A stretch of DNA of 64,000 nucleotides from Acidobacteriota bacterium (GTDB taxonomy: Bacteria; Acidobacteriota; Terriglobia; Bryobacterales; Bryobacteraceae): positions 1-64,000 of the forward strand of contig JAFDVS010000114.1 in NCBI GenBank assembly GCA_018268935.1, in the 5' to 3' direction. Of the stretch, positions 1 to 8,489 are shown one piece after another. The notes under the pieces are model-generated. The model was not told where the DNA came from, did no database searches, and saw only the letters and a list, made by a program, of their open reading frames with translations. Both the position numbers and the translations under genes were made by a program. Every line of letters begins with the position of its first letter. Position 1 is the first letter of the stretch.

Positions 1-106
1 AACCCAAGCGGCTACCCACCGCAGAGGCCGGGCTTTACACTTTCTTACACTTTTTTCGGTTTTCACCCCAAACAGAGAAATGACGAAACGAACCCAAGCA
101 CCGCCC
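1..106. other. Window edge, no gene seen
   Basis: Short stretch downstream of the minus-strand oxidoreductase stop. It holds two close copies of a TTACACTTT-like word and a T-rich tract. I see no convincing gene, hairpin or RNA. A neighbouring gene may begin beyond the edge. Confidence 0.4.
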
Positions 107-1201
107 TCACAAACTGGAAGCAACCGTCCCAACCCCGCAGTCCAGCTTCGTCTGCAAACTATACCGGGCATCCACCGGCATAGTCCCCAAGATCAACCCC
201 GCCATATACTTCCCCACCATCGGACCATGCTTGAAGCCATGTCCGGACCCGCCGCCCGCCAGCCACACGTTCTCCCGTTCCGGATGCCTATCCAGCAGGT
301 AGTCCCCGTTCGACGTATTCTCGTACTGGCAGACTCGCGTCTCCACCAATGGCGCCGATGCCAGGGCAGGGAAGCGCTCCGCCAGGTACTCTCGAACCTT
401 CTCCACAACCTCGGTCGAAACCGTTCGCGACTCGCTATCCGGGTCAATCACCGGCCCACGCTTATCCAGCGCAATCTTGAACCCTCGCGACTCCAGATCC
501 GGAATCCCGTAATACTGGCTCCCCACGTCCACCCAGCAAGGCATCCGTTCCGCGCCAAAGTCACCCGACCCAGCCGGCACGCCGAAGAACAGCACTTCCT
601 GCCGGGTGGGCACAATGCGGTTCCCCAGCAGCTCCGGAAAAAGCCGTGGCAACCAGGGGCCGCAGGCATACACCACCGGCCCATCAATTGGTTCATCGCT
701 CCGAATCTGGCGCTGTTCGAAAACAACACCGTGCGCCACCAGCCAGCGAACCAGCACTTGCACCGCTCGGCGCGCCATCAATGCTCCCGCGTGCGGCTCA
801 TAGATGGCATGCGACGCCCCGCATCGCATCTGCGGAAAGCGGCTACTCAGCTCACCGGGTGCCAGGGCTTCATGCTCCACCCCATGAGCCGTCAATGCCT
901 CCACCGATTGCCGCGCGAAAAGATCCCCTTCCGGATGCAACCACATGGCGCCGCAAGGCAGGAAGATTTCTTCGCCACTCAACGAGCACAGTTCTCGCCA
1001 CAGCGGCAAAGATCGAACAGACCAGCGCGTGAAGTGCTCCCGAGCCCCGTAGCCCATCCGGAAAACGCGCGACTCACCTCCGGACGAGGCACGGCTATTA
1101 CCCGCCCCATAGGCGTCGACGAGTTTGACCCGCATCCCCGCCTGATGAAGGTGCCACGCCGTCCAAGCGCCGAAAACGCCTGCTCCGACTACCGTGACCA
1201 T
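107..1201 (-). CDS. FAD-dependent amine oxidase (sarcosine oxidase / SolA-like)
   Basis: A 364-residue DAO-superfamily flavoprotein that should oxidise a secondary or N-methylated amino acid in the cytoplasm. The N-terminus carries the FAD dinucleotide motif VVGAGVFGAWTAWHL. The C-terminal part has RVCQYENTSNGDY followed by GSGHGFKHGP. In monomeric sarcosine oxidase the Cys in this position binds FAD covalently, so covalent flavin is likely. Length fits the family. The ATG at 1201 shares its A with the TGA of the upstream gene (TGATG), so the two are probably translationally coupled. The substrate cannot be read from the sequence. Confidence 0.85.
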   Translation of the reverse strand: MVTVVGAGVFGAWTAWHLHQAGMRVKLVDAYGAGNSRASSGGESRVFRMGYGAREHFTRWSVRSLPLWRELCSLSGEEIFLPCGAMWLHPEGDLFARQSVEALTAHGVEHEALAPGELSSRFPQMRCGASHAIYEPHAGALMARRAVQVLVRWLVAHGVVFEQRQIRSDEPIDGPVVYACGPWLPRLFPELLGNRIVPTRQEVLFFGVPAGSGDFGAERMPCWVDVGSQYYGIPDLESRGFKIALDKRGPVIDPDSESRTVSTEVVEKVREYLAERFPALASAPLVETRVCQYENTSNGDYLLDRHPERENVWLAGGGSGHGFKHGPMVGKYMAGLILGTMPVDARYSLQTKLDCGVGTVASSL

Positions 1202-1620
1202 CAACGTGGCACAGCGGTGAAGGGATACCAGTTCCCGTGTTCCCGCGAAACCGGCCGCGACCGGAGGATGCTCTCCTTCGGAACGCTCACGAATCGTTGC
1301 GCCTTCTCATACGGCTCAGGGTAAAGCTTCAGATCCACGGCATCGGTGGCGGAGTTGAGCGCATTGGCATCTTCCTCCGTCATGTATCCGAGGTAGTGCA
1401 CCGAACCATCGCCGAGTTTGTGCACCTCGAAGATCTGGAAGGTGTGCTTGGTGAACAACGGGACACCATCGGTGCCGGGCGAGTAGGTGAAACCAAAAAC
1501 ACCGGCTGGCAGGAATTCCACCGCCTCGCCTGCTTCGCTATCAGTTACCATGCGCAACTTGCGCTCAGCCCGCAGCTTTTCTCGTTCGCCGCTCGAAGCG
1601 GCCATTGCATTACTAGACAT
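1201..1620 (-). CDS. Hypothetical protein (139 aa)
   Basis: A soluble 139-residue protein with no signal peptide or membrane segment. It has a charged N-terminus (EREKLRAERKLRM) and a central aromatic stretch. I do not recognise the family. It lies between hemB and the FAD oxidoreductase on the same strand and shares a TGATG junction with the oxidoreductase, so the two are probably made from one mRNA. No catalytic motif is visible. The coding call rests on an open frame matching its neighbours in strand and spacing. Confidence 0.65.
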   Translation of the reverse strand: MSSNAMAASSGEREKLRAERKLRMVTDSEAGEAVEFLPAGVFGFTYSPGTDGVPLFTKHTFQIFEVHKLGDGSVHYLGYMTEEDANALNSATDAVDLKLYPEPYEKAQRFVSVPKESILRSRPVSREHGNWYPFTAVPR

Positions 1621-1647
1621 GATCTTGGGAAACCTTCATTTTATCGC

Positions 1648-2619
1648 CTATCCAACCAGCCTCGCCACGTCCTTGGCAAAGTAGGTGAGCACGAAGTCAG
1701 CGCCCGCCCGGCGAATCGAGGTCAGTGACTCGATGATGACGCGGTCCAAATCGATCCATCCATTGCGCGCCGCGGCCATAATCATGCTGAATTCGCCGCT
1801 CACCTGATAGGCGGCCAGGGGCGCATCGAAGCGGTCGCGCGCCATGCGTATGATGTCCAGATACGGCCCGGCCGGCTTGACCATGATCATGTCCGCGCCT
1901 TCGGACAAATCGAGCGCAATCTCGCGCATCGCTTCGCGGCTGTTCGCAGGGTCCATCTGATAACTCCGCCGGTCGCCGAACTGCGGAGCCGATTCCGCAG
2001 CCTCGCGGAAAGGCCCATAATACCCGGAAGCATATTTGGCGGCGTAACTGAGGATCGGAACCTTCGGGAAGCCCGCGTCATCCAACCCTTTCCGAATGGC
2101 GGCCACACGGCCGTCCATCATGTCGGAGGGGGCGACGATGTCTGCTCCAGCCCGCGCATGGCTCACTGCGGACTTGGTCAGCCATTCAAGCGTCGCATCA
2201 TTGTCGACATCGCCATCGACAATCTTGCCGCAATGTCCGTGGCTCGTGTACTCGCAGTTGCAGACGTCAGTGACCACCAGCAGGTTCGGCTCGGCCCGCT
2301 TGATCGCCCGCACCGCCTCCTGCACAATGCCATGCTCATCGTAGCCGCCCGATGCTACTTCATCTTTGGAAGAAGGGATACCGAAAAGAATGATGCCGCC
2401 GACGCCTAACCCAACCAGTTGTTCGCATTCCCGCACCGCCACATCGATCGACATCTGGTAGTTGCCCGGCATGGAGCCGATCTCGCGCTTCACGTCCTCG
2501 CCAGGACAAATGAACAGCGGCAGAATGCAATCGCCCGGGTTCAGTTCGGTCTCGCGGACCAGACTTCGGATTTCAGCGGTAGCGCGCAACCGGCGCGGCC
2601 GCTCAACAGGAAAGGCCAT
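1648..2619 (-). CDS. hemB: Porphobilinogen synthase (5-aminolevulinate dehydratase)
   Basis: Condenses two 5-aminolevulinate molecules to porphobilinogen, the second common step of tetrapyrrole synthesis, in the cytoplasm. The 323 residues match the family length. The zinc-site cysteines are in DVCNCEYTSHGHCG (C120, C122, C130). The two active-site lysines are visible: K195 in SYAAKYASGYYGPF and the Schiff-base lysine K248 in MVKPAGPYLDII. It follows queA by only nine bases on the same strand, so queA-hemB are likely co-transcribed with the two genes beyond. The cytochrome-rich content of the rest of the window fits a need for heme. Confidence 0.97.
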   Translation of the reverse strand: MAFPVERPRRLRATAEIRSLVRETELNPGDCILPLFICPGEDVKREIGSMPGNYQMSIDVAVRECEQLVGLGVGGIILFGIPSSKDEVASGGYDEHGIVQEAVRAIKRAEPNLLVVTDVCNCEYTSHGHCGKIVDGDVDNDATLEWLTKSAVSHARAGADIVAPSDMMDGRVAAIRKGLDDAGFPKVPILSYAAKYASGYYGPFREAAESAPQFGDRRSYQMDPANSREAMREIALDLSEGADMIMVKPAGPYLDIIRMARDRFDAPLAAYQVSGEFSMIMAAARNGWIDLDRVIIESLTSIRRAGADFVLTYFAKDVARLVG

Positions 2620-2628
2620 GTCTCAAAT

Positions 2629-3639
2629 TTACACGATTAGCATGCAGTCACCGTAGGAGTAAAATCGGTACTCCTCGCGTACGGCGTGGCGATAAGCCTC
2701 GATCATCAATTCCTTCCCGCCAAACGCGCACACCAGCACCAGCAGGCTCGACTGCGGCAGGTGGAAGTTCGTAAGCATCGCGTTCACGCGGCGGAACGTG
2801 GCGCCGGGGTAAAGGAACAGGTCCGTGTCCCCGTCGATCCTCCCGGTTGCCGCTACTGTTTCGAGCGTCCGCACGCTGGTGGTTCCGGCTGCAATGACCC
2901 GTGGCGCTACGCGAATGCGTTCGGCTGTCTCCGGGGCCACATGGTAGCGCTCGGAGTGCAGTTTCACATCTTCGATCACCTGCGTATGCAGTGGCTGGAA
3001 CGTACCGAGGCCCACATGCAAGGTGACCCGTTCAATGGAAGCGCCCCGCGCACGGCAGGCTTCCAGCACTTCGTTGGTGAAGTGCAGTCCCGCGGTGGGT
3101 GCGGCCACTGAGCCCGCTTCCCGCGCAAAGACAGTCTGATATCGCGTTGCGTCCACTTTCGTATCGCCGCGATGAATATAAGGAGGCAAAGGCATATGAC
3201 CTACTTCCTCGATGCACTCGAAGAAGTCCCCTTGGGGGTAGAAGCGAATCGTCCGTTCACCGTACTCGCCCCGGCCGAGAATCTCGGCCTCCAGGCGCTC
3301 CGAAAAACGGATGCGATCCCGCGAGCGCAGCTTGCGCCCCGGACGCGCCAGCGTGAGCCAGGTCAGTTGATCGTCGCTAATGGCGCGCACCAGCAGCACT
3401 TCCACGTGGCCCGTGAAGCCTTCGCGATGCCCGTACAGCCGCGCCGGCAGCACCTTCGAGTCGTTCAGCACCAGGCAATCCCCGGGATGCAGAAACGAAG
3501 GAAACTCACGGAACATGCGATCTTCCCAGCGGCCCTCCGCGCGATACACCACCAGCATCCGCGATGCGGCCCGGTCCTCCAGCGGCTCCTGCGCGATCCG
3601 TTCCTCCGGAAGTTCGTAGTCAAACTCGGCCAAATCCAT
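2629..3639 (-). CDS. queA: S-adenosylmethionine:tRNA ribosyltransferase-isomerase
   Basis: Transfers and isomerises the ribosyl part of SAM onto 7-aminomethyl-7-deazaguanine in tRNA, giving epoxyqueuosine in the queuosine pathway. The 336-residue protein begins MDLAEFDYELPEERIAQEP, the usual QueA start, and carries the signature AAPTAGLHFT. The frame stays open 38 codons further upstream, but that would run into the divergent cyclase gene at 3662, so I use the ATG at 3639. Only 22 bases separate the two start codons. hemB follows directly. Confidence 0.96.
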   Translation of the reverse strand: MDLAEFDYELPEERIAQEPLEDRAASRMLVVYRAEGRWEDRMFREFPSFLHPGDCLVLNDSKVLPARLYGHREGFTGHVEVLLVRAISDDQLTWLTLARPGRKLRSRDRIRFSERLEAEILGRGEYGERTIRFYPQGDFFECIEEVGHMPLPPYIHRGDTKVDATRYQTVFAREAGSVAAPTAGLHFTNEVLEACRARGASIERVTLHVGLGTFQPLHTQVIEDVKLHSERYHVAPETAERIRVAPRVIAAGTTSVRTLETVAATGRIDGDTDLFLYPGATFRRVNAMLTNFHLPQSSLLVLVCAFGGKELMIEAYRHAVREEYRFYSYGDCMLIV

Positions 3640-3661
3640 TACCCCGTTACGATAGCAACTG
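3640..3661. promoter_or_regulatory. 22-bp divergent start region with paired -10-like boxes
   Basis: The whole space between the queA ATG (minus) and the cyclase ATG (plus) is 22 bases. It contains TACGAT at 3648-3653 (plus, 8 bases before the ATG) and TATCGT at 3649-3654 (minus, 9 bases before the ATG). Such spacing would put both transcription starts at or near the start codons. The boxes are weak, and this is inference. Confidence 0.35.
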
Positions 3662-4669
3662 ATGCATAATCGACGAATGCGGATGACCTGCTTGTTGATG
3701 CTGATGGCCGCGGCGCTGGCAGCGCAAACCCCGAAAGGGTGGGTGAAGGGCAAGGGCTACGGTTGGGTCTACGGACCGAATGATGAAGTCGGGGCGTTGA
3801 ATGCGATCAATAGCCCGGCGCAAATCCTTAAGGCTTTGCAGAGCGTCAAGGCCGGCAAGACTTACGACCTTGGCGTGCCGCTCGACAAGCGGTCTTACAA
3901 ATGGCCCGGCCACTCGTCCACCGAGATCGTTAGCTATCGCAGTCCGGAGGGTGTGAAGCGCCAGAAGGACATCGGCGCCTTCGCCGGCCATCGGGAACAG
4001 ATGGCCTTTCACAGTGCAGCCATCTTCACTTCCGATAACCTCGGCACGCAAATCGACGGGCTCGGCCACATCACCAAAGGGGCCGACAATCATTGGTACA
4101 ACGGCTTCAAGGAAGCCAACTTCGGCGGCGACTTCGGCTTGATGAAGACCGATGCAGACACCATCCCTCCGATCATCGGCCGCGCGGTGCTGATTGACGT
4201 TGCAGGATTCAAGAAGCAGGAGGCGCTGCCTTCCAATTACGCCATCTCACCGAAAGATCTGCAGGACGCGCTCGCCGCGCAGAAGGTCGATGTCGAGCCC
4301 GGCGACATCGTCATGATTCGCACCGGCACTCTGCGCTACTGGGGCGAGGCTGGCGAGAATCATGCCAAGCTCGGCCAGCACGATTCTGCGGGCATTACCT
4401 TGGCTGCGGCCAAATGGCTGGTGGAGCAGAAAGGAGCGGTCATGATTGGATCCGACACCAGCGGCCTCGAAGTGGGCACGAATGCCGGCGATGTCCCCAA
4501 CGCCGTCCACGGCTACCTGCTGGTGGATCAGGGCGTTCATATCGGCGAATTTCACCAGTTGGAAGGGCTCGCTCGTGACAAGGTCTACCGCTTTGTCTAC
4601 ATGGCGGCAACCAATCGCTATAAGGGCGCCGCTGCTGGATTTGCTCTACGGCCGATAGCCATCTATTAG
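3662..4669 (+). CDS. Exported cyclase-family (kynurenine formamidase-like) protein
   Basis: A 335-residue protein of the cyclase superfamily that includes kynurenine formamidase and isatin hydrolase. An N-terminal hydrophobic stretch ending ALAAQ looks like a signal peptide, so it is probably periplasmic. The family metal motif HxGTHxDxxxH appears as NLGTQIDGLGH: the Asp and last His remain, but the first two His are Asn and Gln. Downstream motifs of the fold are present (GDIVMIRTGT, GSDTSGLE, VHGYLLVDQG). Activity may therefore differ from classical members. An internal ATG at 3677 is an alternative start. Confidence 0.75.
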   Translation: MHNRRMRMTCLLMLMAAALAAQTPKGWVKGKGYGWVYGPNDEVGALNAINSPAQILKALQSVKAGKTYDLGVPLDKRSYKWPGHSSTEIVSYRSPEGVKRQKDIGAFAGHREQMAFHSAAIFTSDNLGTQIDGLGHITKGADNHWYNGFKEANFGGDFGLMKTDADTIPPIIGRAVLIDVAGFKKQEALPSNYAISPKDLQDALAAQKVDVEPGDIVMIRTGTLRYWGEAGENHAKLGQHDSAGITLAAAKWLVEQKGAVMIGSDTSGLEVGTNAGDVPNAVHGYLLVDQGVHIGEFHQLEGLARDKVYRFVYMAATNRYKGAAAGFALRPIAIY

Positions 4670-4672
4670 CGC

Positions 4673-4876
4673 CTACTCGGTGCACTCAAGGACGTAGAAC
4701 TTCTTGCCCCCTTCGCGGGCGACTTGTCCTACGATGATCCATTCGTGTCCATCGGCGATGTAGACGCGGCGGTAGGAGTCGTACTCGATGTTGACCTGGC
4801 GCTCGATGCGGGAAGCTTCCACTTCTCTTGTCTCGCCGGGTTTCCAGGAGCTCTTCACCACGTGGAATGGATTCAT
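4673..4876 (-). CDS. Hypothetical small protein (67 aa)
   Basis: Starts MNPFHVVKSSWKPGETREVE and ends in a basic, aromatic segment. The frame stays open further upstream, but the ATG at 4876 avoids overlapping the plus-strand gene at 4899 and leaves a 22-base divergent spacer like those at two other pairs in the window. No signal peptide, membrane segment or known motif. Family not recognised. It is convergent with the cyclase gene, whose stop lies 3 bases away. Confidence 0.55.
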   Translation of the reverse strand: MNPFHVVKSSWKPGETREVEASRIERQVNIEYDSYRRVYIADGHEWIIVGQVAREGGKKFYVLECTE

Positions 4877-4898
4877 GAGACGATGATGCCATACTGCT

Positions 4899-5507
4899 AT
4901 GGGTCTGGAAGCTAACTGCACAGCCACCTACGAGGGGACATCGGGTGAAGGTAAGGCACTGCTCGAAACCAGTGAGTTCTTATTTCGGGGCGCATTCTCT
5001 TTGCGCATACCCCTCAAGGAGATTCAATCGGCCGAGGCTCGACGGGGCGAATTACAGTTGACGTGGACAATGGGAAGTGCGTCGTTTGCCCTGGGCAAGG
5101 ACGCCGAGAAGTGGGCGCTCAAGATTCGCTACCCGCGCGGCCGGCTGGAGAAGTTGGGAGTCAAGGAAGGGATGCGCGTCGCCGTTCTCGGAGTCGAGGA
5201 TCCGGCGTTTCATGAGGAACTCCTCGTGCGTATCAAGGACCTCTCGCAACGACAGCCCAAGACGCAGTCCGATATTATCTTCCTAGGCATCGAATCGAAG
5301 GAAAAGCTGAGCCGGATTGAGAAGTTCATGGCATCCATCAAGCCGGCCGGCGCCATCTGGACGGTCTATCCGAAAGGGCAGAAGCATATCACGCAGAATG
5401 ACGTGATGACCGCTGGCAAGGCCGCCGGGCTTGTCGATACCAAGGTCGTGGGATTCTCTGAGACGCACTCCGCGTTGAAGTGGGTGATCCCTGTAGCGAA
5501 ACGCTAG
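4899..5507 (+). CDS. DUF3052-like protein
   Basis: A 202-residue soluble protein. The C-terminal half resembles DUF3052 proteins: a 'GVKEGMRVAVLGVEDP' turn, then SIKPAGAIWTVYPKG and a closing GLVDTKVVGFSETHSALKWV. The N-terminal 80 residues are predicted beta-rich and not recognised. Function of the family is unknown to me. It converges on the amidohydrolase gene with a 4-base overlap of the stops. Confidence is good that it is a gene and moderate for the family. Confidence 0.7.
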   Translation: MGLEANCTATYEGTSGEGKALLETSEFLFRGAFSLRIPLKEIQSAEARRGELQLTWTMGSASFALGKDAEKWALKIRYPRGRLEKLGVKEGMRVAVLGVEDPAFHEELLVRIKDLSQRQPKTQSDIIFLGIESKEKLSRIEKFMASIKPAGAIWTVYPKGQKHITQNDVMTAGKAAGLVDTKVVGFSETHSALKWVIPVAKR

Positions 5508-7195
5508 CGGGTAAAGACCACCTTGCCGTCGACGATGGTGGTGAGGGCTTCGATGTTCTTCAGCCGCTCGATGGGACAGTTGAGAAAGTCATCGGAGATG
5601 ACCACCATATCCGCGAGTTTGCCCGGCTCTATCGAGCCTTTACGGTCTTCCTCAAAGGATAGATAGGCGCTGTTCAGCGTCCATAGGCGCAGCGCCTGCT
5701 CGCGGGTCAGAGCCTCTTCGGGGTTGATTGGGGTACCCGTCACTGTCTGGCGCGTGATGGTCATCCACATGCCCCAATAGGGGTTGTAAGCGTTGATGGC
5801 ATCCCGCGAGTCGAAACGGATCATATGGTCCGAGCCGCCGGCGACGACAACATTTTTGGCCAACATTGTTTTAAGTGGCTGGAAGCGTTTCATCCGCGCC
5901 GGGCCGAAGACCGGGGCCAGCGCGGGTCCATCGAAGTAGTACCACTGCGGCTGGCAATCGAATGCCACGCCGAGCTTCGCCGCGCGATCCACAGCCTCCT
6001 CACTCGGGAAGTTGCCGTGAGTCACCGTGAACCGGCGTCCGCGAATGGACTTGTCCTTGTTCGCCTCATCGTAGGCGTCGAGCAGGACATCAATGGCGCC
6101 GCTGCCTGCCGTATGCGCGGTCATCTGCCAGCCCAAGCGATTGGCCGTACGCGCCATCTCGATCAGGTTCTCACGAGGCACGCTCAGCACGCCACGATAG
6201 TCCGGATCCTTGTAGCCGTAGATGTCGGTGTGCTCGCCATAGGGCTCTCGCAGGTAGGCAGTGCCTATGAGGATGCCTCCATCGGCAACCGTCTTGATGG
6301 GCCCGACGCGGAACCAATCGTCACCGAAGCCGGTGACGAAAGGAATACGCTCGATCTCGCGCCGTACATCCTCAGGCTTCCCCTGAGCGTTCAGCAGATA
6401 CGTCACCGTTGTGCGGACGGTCATCTCCTTGCGCTGCGCAAGCTGTTGATAGGCGCGGAAGCCTTCCGGGCCCTGGCCGCGATCGATGACGCTGGTGAAG
6501 CCGACCTCGTTGTACTTCTTCTGCATCGCCTTCAGCGCCCATAGCCGGTCGGCATCCGTGGCGGCACGCGAGGCACGGTACTTGCCGAGCAGCTGTGGTG
6601 CTCCAAGTACGAGACCCGTCGGTTCGCCTTTCTCATCCTTGATGATCTTGCCATTGGCCGGTTGAGGGCTGTTCCGTGTGATGCCGAGTTGCGTCAGCGC
6701 CTTCGAGTTCAGCACCGAAGCGTACCCGTTATCCGTCATCGCGATGTGATCGGGCGCCGCGGCGTCGATCTCGTAACGCGTGGGATAGCGCCTATCCTGC
6801 AGACGCGTGGAGTAGATCTTCGGTACGAACAGCACCTTGTCTTTGGGAGTAGTGGCCGCGAGCTTCTTCAGATACGCCTGCACTTCAGCGATGGAGCGCA
6901 TCACGGGGACGGGCCCATCCTGTTCGCTCAGCGCCGCCATGATGGGGTGTACGTGCGAGTCGATGAGACCGGGCAACACGCTCTTGCCTTGCAGGTCATG
7001 CTTCTTCGTCGTGGCCGTGGCCAGCTTCAGAACTTCAGCATTCGAGCCCACGGCCAGGAACTTGTTCCCGCGAATCGCCACCGCTTCGGCTGTGGGTTTG
7101 GCGCTCCACATGGTGACGACCTTGGCGTTGTAGTAAATGGTATCCGCGGTCTGCGCGGAGGCTGCCAGCGATAGAAGGAAGATCCAATGCTTCAA
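5504..7195 (-). CDS. Exported amidohydrolase, YtcJ-like
   Basis: A 563-residue metal-dependent hydrolase of the amidohydrolase_3 group. Residues 1-16 form a short signal peptide, so it is exported. The urease-type barrel motifs are present: the metal pair in LPGLIDSHVHP, a later metal/catalytic His in TVTHGNFPSEE, and the C-terminal GGSDHMIRFDSR. The closing beta-sandwich returns as KLADMVVISDDF. Substrates of this group are mostly unknown; some cleave imides or N-acyl bonds. Its start overlaps the galK stop by 4 bases, so it ends the galactose operon physically, though I see no functional link. Confidence 0.85.
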   Translation of the reverse strand: MKHWIFLLSLAASAQTADTIYYNAKVVTMWSAKPTAEAVAIRGNKFLAVGSNAEVLKLATATTKKHDLQGKSVLPGLIDSHVHPIMAALSEQDGPVPVMRSIAEVQAYLKKLAATTPKDKVLFVPKIYSTRLQDRRYPTRYEIDAAAPDHIAMTDNGYASVLNSKALTQLGITRNSPQPANGKIIKDEKGEPTGLVLGAPQLLGKYRASRAATDADRLWALKAMQKKYNEVGFTSVIDRGQGPEGFRAYQQLAQRKEMTVRTTVTYLLNAQGKPEDVRREIERIPFVTGFGDDWFRVGPIKTVADGGILIGTAYLREPYGEHTDIYGYKDPDYRGVLSVPRENLIEMARTANRLGWQMTAHTAGSGAIDVLLDAYDEANKDKSIRGRRFTVTHGNFPSEEAVDRAAKLGVAFDCQPQWYYFDGPALAPVFGPARMKRFQPLKTMLAKNVVVAGGSDHMIRFDSRDAINAYNPYWGMWMTITRQTVTGTPINPEEALTREQALRLWTLNSAYLSFEEDRKGSIEPGKLADMVVISDDFLNCPIERLKNIEALTTIVDGKVVFTR

Positions 7196-8283
7196 GCGAG
7201 TACCTCATGAGCCCCATTCACGGGGCGGCAGACATAGAGATCGGGCTGTATGCCGAAGGTTGCCGTATACAGCGGCGGAACCTGCTTCAGGAAGCCCGGC
7301 ACAGCGCTCTCCTCCATCAGGCTGATGGTGCAGCCTCCGAAGCCTGCTCCGGTCATGCGGGACCCGTACACGCCTTCGACCGTGCGCGCCGCTTCCACCA
7401 GCTTGTCGAGTTCCTCGCAACTGACCTCGTAGTCCGTCTTGAGCGACTCATGGGAGGCATACATCAGCTCTCCGAATCTCCCGTAATCGCCGGCTTCGAG
7501 CGCCATGCCTGCCTGCTCGGTGCGGGCAATCTCACCGATCACGTGGCGCGCCCTTCTGCGAATCTGCGGCTCGAGTTCTCCCTCTCGCGCTGCGAATTCC
7601 TGCGGCGTCACATCACGAAGCAATGGCTTGCCGAAGAACGCCGCGGCGCTCTCACAATCGCGGCGGCGATGATTGTAGGCGCTGCCAGTCAATTCATGCT
7701 TCACTTTCGAGTTGGCGATCACCAGTCGCAGGTGCCCGGGAATGGGTGCAGCCTTGTATTCGAGACTACGGCAGTCGAGCAGGACGGCATGGTCATCTTT
7801 GCCATGGATGGAGATGAACTGATCCATGATGCCGCACTTCATTCCGACATGTTCGCTCTCGGCGTGCTGGCATATCTCGGCCAGTTGTTGCGTTGGAATG
7901 TGGTGTCCCGATAGCGTGGCCAGCGCCAGGGCCGTTGAGACCTCCAAGGCCGCGGATGAGGATAATCCAGCGCCAATGGGCACGTCGCTAGTGAAGGCGA
8001 GTTCCGCCCCGGTTAGCTTGTAGCCTGCCTGTTCGAGCGAGTAGGCAGTGCCGAGCGGATAATCGCACCAGGCGTTGCGTCCGGGTGTGCGTTCATCGAG
8101 TGAGAACTCGTAGCGATCCGGGAACTGGGCCGAGGACAGAACCAGCTTGCGGTCCGCGCGGGGAAGCGCCGTAACCGTGGTGTAGAACTGGATGGCGGCA
8201 GGCATGACGAACCCGCCGTTATAGTCTGTGTGTTCGCCGATCAGGTTCACGCGCCCGGGAGCGCGGAACGTGCGGGCGCTCAC
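7192..8283 (-). CDS. galK: Galactokinase
   Basis: Phosphorylates alpha-D-galactose to galactose 1-phosphate, the entry step of the Leloir pathway. The 363-residue protein shows the galactokinase signature GRVNLIGEHTDYNGG near residue 10, the GHMP ATP motif PIGAGLSSSAAL, the catalytic region KCGIMDQFIS, and the C-terminal GAGFGGCTISLM. It overlaps its neighbours by 4 bases on both sides, and the upstream symporter gives an uptake route. No galT, galE or galM is in the window. Confidence 0.96.
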   Translation of the reverse strand: MSARTFRAPGRVNLIGEHTDYNGGFVMPAAIQFYTTVTALPRADRKLVLSSAQFPDRYEFSLDERTPGRNAWCDYPLGTAYSLEQAGYKLTGAELAFTSDVPIGAGLSSSAALEVSTALALATLSGHHIPTQQLAEICQHAESEHVGMKCGIMDQFISIHGKDDHAVLLDCRSLEYKAAPIPGHLRLVIANSKVKHELTGSAYNHRRRDCESAAAFFGKPLLRDVTPQEFAAREGELEPQIRRRARHVIGEIARTEQAGMALEAGDYGRFGELMYASHESLKTDYEVSCEELDKLVEAARTVEGVYGSRMTGAGFGGCTISLMEESAVPGFLKQVPPLYTATFGIQPDLYVCRPVNGAHEVLA

Positions 8284-8483
8284 TTCGGGCTCCTCGCTGC
8301 GCGCCGTGCTGCGATCAGCAGGATAGAGCCGGTGATGAGAAGCACGAAGCCCCAGTAGAGATTCACATTGATCCCCAGCGAACGCTGGTACAGGCTTGCA
8401 TCGGTCAGAGCTCCATAACAGGAGAGCACCAGTCCGACGATGGCTAACAACAAGCCGATTGGAAAACGGAGATCAAGACCCAT
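8280..8483 (-). CDS. Small two-helix membrane protein (67 aa)
   Basis: Two predicted membrane helices, around residues 9-26 and 43-58, with a short polar loop between and a basic tail (AARRAARSPK). Family not recognised. It is wedged between the symporter (6 bases) and galK (4-base overlap), so it is almost certainly translated from the same mRNA and may be an accessory of the transporter. Confidence 0.7.
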   Translation of the reverse strand: MGLDLRFPIGLLLAIVGLVLSCYGALTDASLYQRSLGINVNLYWGFVLLITGSILLIAARRAARSPK

Positions 8484-8489
8484 AATTCA

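Noticed and set aside
80..1324. 414-codon plus-strand frame opposite the FAD oxidoreductase
   Set aside because: It is the antisense shadow of a clear flavoprotein with FAD motifs, and its own translation is low-complexity and Arg/His-rich with no domain.
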